A stretch of DNA of 5,900 nucleotides from Spirochaetales bacterium (GTDB taxonomy: Bacteria > Spirochaetota > Spirochaetia > JABEVK01), in NCBI GenBank assembly GCA_013043995.1, contig JABEVL010000193.1, positions 1-5,900 of the forward strand, read 5' to 3'. The position numbers were made by a program, and so were the translations under genes. The notes beneath the pieces are model-generated. The model was not told the origin of the DNA. It ran no database searches and saw nothing but the letters and a program-made list of their open reading frames with translations. Positions 4,672 to 5,900 of the stretch are shown one piece after another; position 1 is the first letter of the stretch; the number at the start of each line of letters is the position of its first letter.

Positions 4672-5900
4672 GTGGCTACGGTTGATGGTTTTTGGGCCTT
4701 TCAGACCGCCGACGAGTGGCGTGCCTGGCTCAGTGGCGGAAAGGTCCTTCCGCTTTTCCAACCCATATTTTCTGTAGAAGACCAGGCTGTCTATGGCTGG
4801 GAGTCGTTGGGGAGACTCGACCTTTCGGGTGCCCTGGCGAGCCTGGGACCGTTTTTCAAAACCAGCGCAAGTGAGGACCTCGTTCAGCTGAAAAAGGACG
4901 TGGGCGGCGAGCTGGCCCGGCAGGTGGCGCGTTCATCCGCTCAGTTTTCGGGTGCCCGGTTGTTTTTTAACGCCACGCCCTCGCTTCTTGCGGCTTCTTT
5001 CGAGGCTCCCGAGCTTCCCTACCCCCTCCAGCCTCTTGTCGCCGAGGGCCTCGACCCTGCGCGCGTCGTGATTGAAGTGTGCGAAGAACCGTTTTATCAG
5101 AATTTTACTGAACTTAAACGCGTCCTTGAGGTCCTCCGCGCACAGGGTTGCTCGATCGCCCTTGACGATGTGGGTGCTGGGACGGAGCAGCTCGACAGGG
5201 TGGCTTTTCTGAGGCCTGACGTGATCAAGGTCAATCTCACTCTTTTTCAGCGTTCTTTCCGTGATCGAAATTTCCGTCCCGCCTTGAGGACTCTTTCCCG
5301 CTTGGCAGAAAGTCTGGGCAGCGTCCTCCTCGTCGAAGGAATTGAAACCGCTGAGGAGCTCCAGCAGGCCCTGCAATTGGGTGCCCGCTACGTTCAGGGC
5401 TTTTTTTTCTCGGTTCCGGTCCGTGAACCCCAAGTTGACCCTCGAATCGGGTTAGTCTTGCGTCAGGCCCTTGAAAACTTCAGTTTCATCCGAAACAGGC
5501 GGGTCCAACGCCAGGTCGCCTGGGAAAATGAAATGCTTTTGCGCCTGGTCGATATTGGATTTTCGATCTTTGAGGTGGACGGCGTCGTGCACCTGAGCGA
5601 AGAAGACCTCGTGGGACTCTCGGACTTTGTCTCGCGTCTCTATTTTACTGACATTCAAGGCTTTCAGGTTTCACCCGACTACGTTTTGCACGAAAATGGC
5701 GCGGTCCAGGACGCAAAAGACCTCGGGAAAAACCTCAGCCTCAGACCGTTCTTTTTTGACCATATCTACAAACTTCACGGTCGGCCAGGCGGCTGGAGCC
5801 TTTCCGACGTCTACATCGACACAGATACCCACCGCTGCTTGCGAACGTTTCGCCGTCACATACCGTCTACACTGATCCTTTGTCTTGACGTTCTTTGGTC
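4672..5900 (+). CDS. EAL-domain c-di-GMP phosphodiesterase with C-terminal Cache/PDC-like domain (3' end outside window)
   Basis: Predicted soluble enzyme that opens c-di-GMP to pGpG; 409 residues are visible, with no membrane segment. The EAL domain spans about 26-255. FQPI is followed by ESL in place of EAL with Glu44 kept, then Asn100 (FFNATP), Glu135 (IEVCEE), Asp165-Asp166 (DDVGAG), Lys186 (IKVN), Glu222 (VEGIE) and Gln242 (VQGFFFS). All the usual metal-binding and catalytic positions are present with canonical spacing, so activity is expected. Loop 6 is DDVGAGTEQL rather than DDFGTGYSSL. A helical linker (about 262-295) leads to a C-terminal region with RPFFFDH near 358 and LSDVYIDTDT near 378-386, resembling Cache/PDC or YkuI-type EAL-associated domains that may sense a cytosolic ligand. 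GTG 4672 is the last start compatible with a full EAL domain; the frame is open upstream to TTG 4612, but neither has a Shine-Dalgarno. It has its own strong promoter. Confidence 0.9.
   Translation, partial: MATVDGFWAFQTADEWRAWLSGGKVLPLFQPIFSVEDQAVYGWESLGRLDLSGALASLGPFFKTSASEDLVQLKKDVGGELARQVARSSAQFSGARLFFNATPSLLAASFEAPELPYPLQPLVAEGLDPARVVIEVCEEPFYQNFTELKRVLEVLRAQGCSIALDDVGAGTEQLDRVAFLRPDVIKVNLTLFQRSFRDRNFRPALRTLSRLAESLGSVLLVEGIETAEELQQALQLGARYVQGFFFSVPVREPQVDPRIGLVLRQALENFSFIRNRRVQRQVAWENEMLLRLVDIGFSIFEVDGVVHLSEEDLVGLSDFVSRLYFTDIQGFQVSPDYVLHENGAVQDAKDLGKNLSLRPFFFDHIYKLHGRPGGWSLSDVYIDTDTHRCLRTFRRHIPSTLILCLDVLW

Noticed and set aside
4692..4874. 60-codon plus-strand frame near the start of the EAL gene
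   Set aside because: It is out of frame with the EAL domain, which continues through this stretch.
4933..5433. 166-codon minus-strand frame inside the EAL domain
   Set aside because: It is antisense to conserved EAL motifs and has no recognisable features.

Overview
The window (GC-rich, roughly mid-50s percent by eye) is from a bacterium whose lineage I cannot fix. Two lipoproteins, one of them envelope-hydrolase-like, and frequent TTG/GTG starts fit a diderm of a less-studied phylum. Nothing in it looks mobile, and I see no tRNA, rRNA, CRISPR array, insertion sequence or phage gene.

Layout. (1) Minus strand, 2437 to 1: a two-gene operon. First comes a lipoprotein with an RskA-like (anti-sigma-K factor C-terminal type) beta domain and a His-containing helical C-terminal half. 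A 4-base TTGA overlap joins it to a transmembrane dCache-HAMP-class III nucleotide cyclase that runs off the left edge. (2) 2438-2633: a divergent control region with one good sigma70-type promoter on each strand and an 8-6-8 perfect inverted repeat immediately after the TetR-gene promoter, the likely autoregulatory operator. (3) Plus strand, 2634 to 4597: a tight operon of a TetR-family regulator, an NrdG2-type radical SAM activase (TTG start, good ribosome binding site) and a lipoprotein with an NlpC/P60- or CHAP-like Cys-His fold. The last two overlap by ATGA. A weak A/T-rich hairpin follows. (4) Plus strand, 4672 to the right edge: an EAL-domain c-di-GMP phosphodiesterase with a C-terminal Cache/PDC-like sensory domain, cut by the window end, behind a near-consensus promoter.

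How the parts fit. The two ends carry different nucleotide second-messenger enzymes: a membrane cyclase with a periplasmic sensor, and a soluble c-di-GMP phosphodiesterase. The cyclase is translationally coupled to a lipoprotein that may act as its periplasmic partner (inference). The TetR regulator probably controls itself, the activase and the envelope lipoprotein. No anaerobic ribonucleotide reductase or other glycyl-radical enzyme lies beside the activase here.

The most useful observations are: two promoters whose -10 box lies exactly 6 bases before the start codon (leaderless mRNAs); the TetR operator; an Asn in place of the adenine-recognising Lys of the cyclase; and an EF-hand-like loop inside the Cys-His hydrolase domain. 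I found no clear wholly new defence or biosynthetic system.
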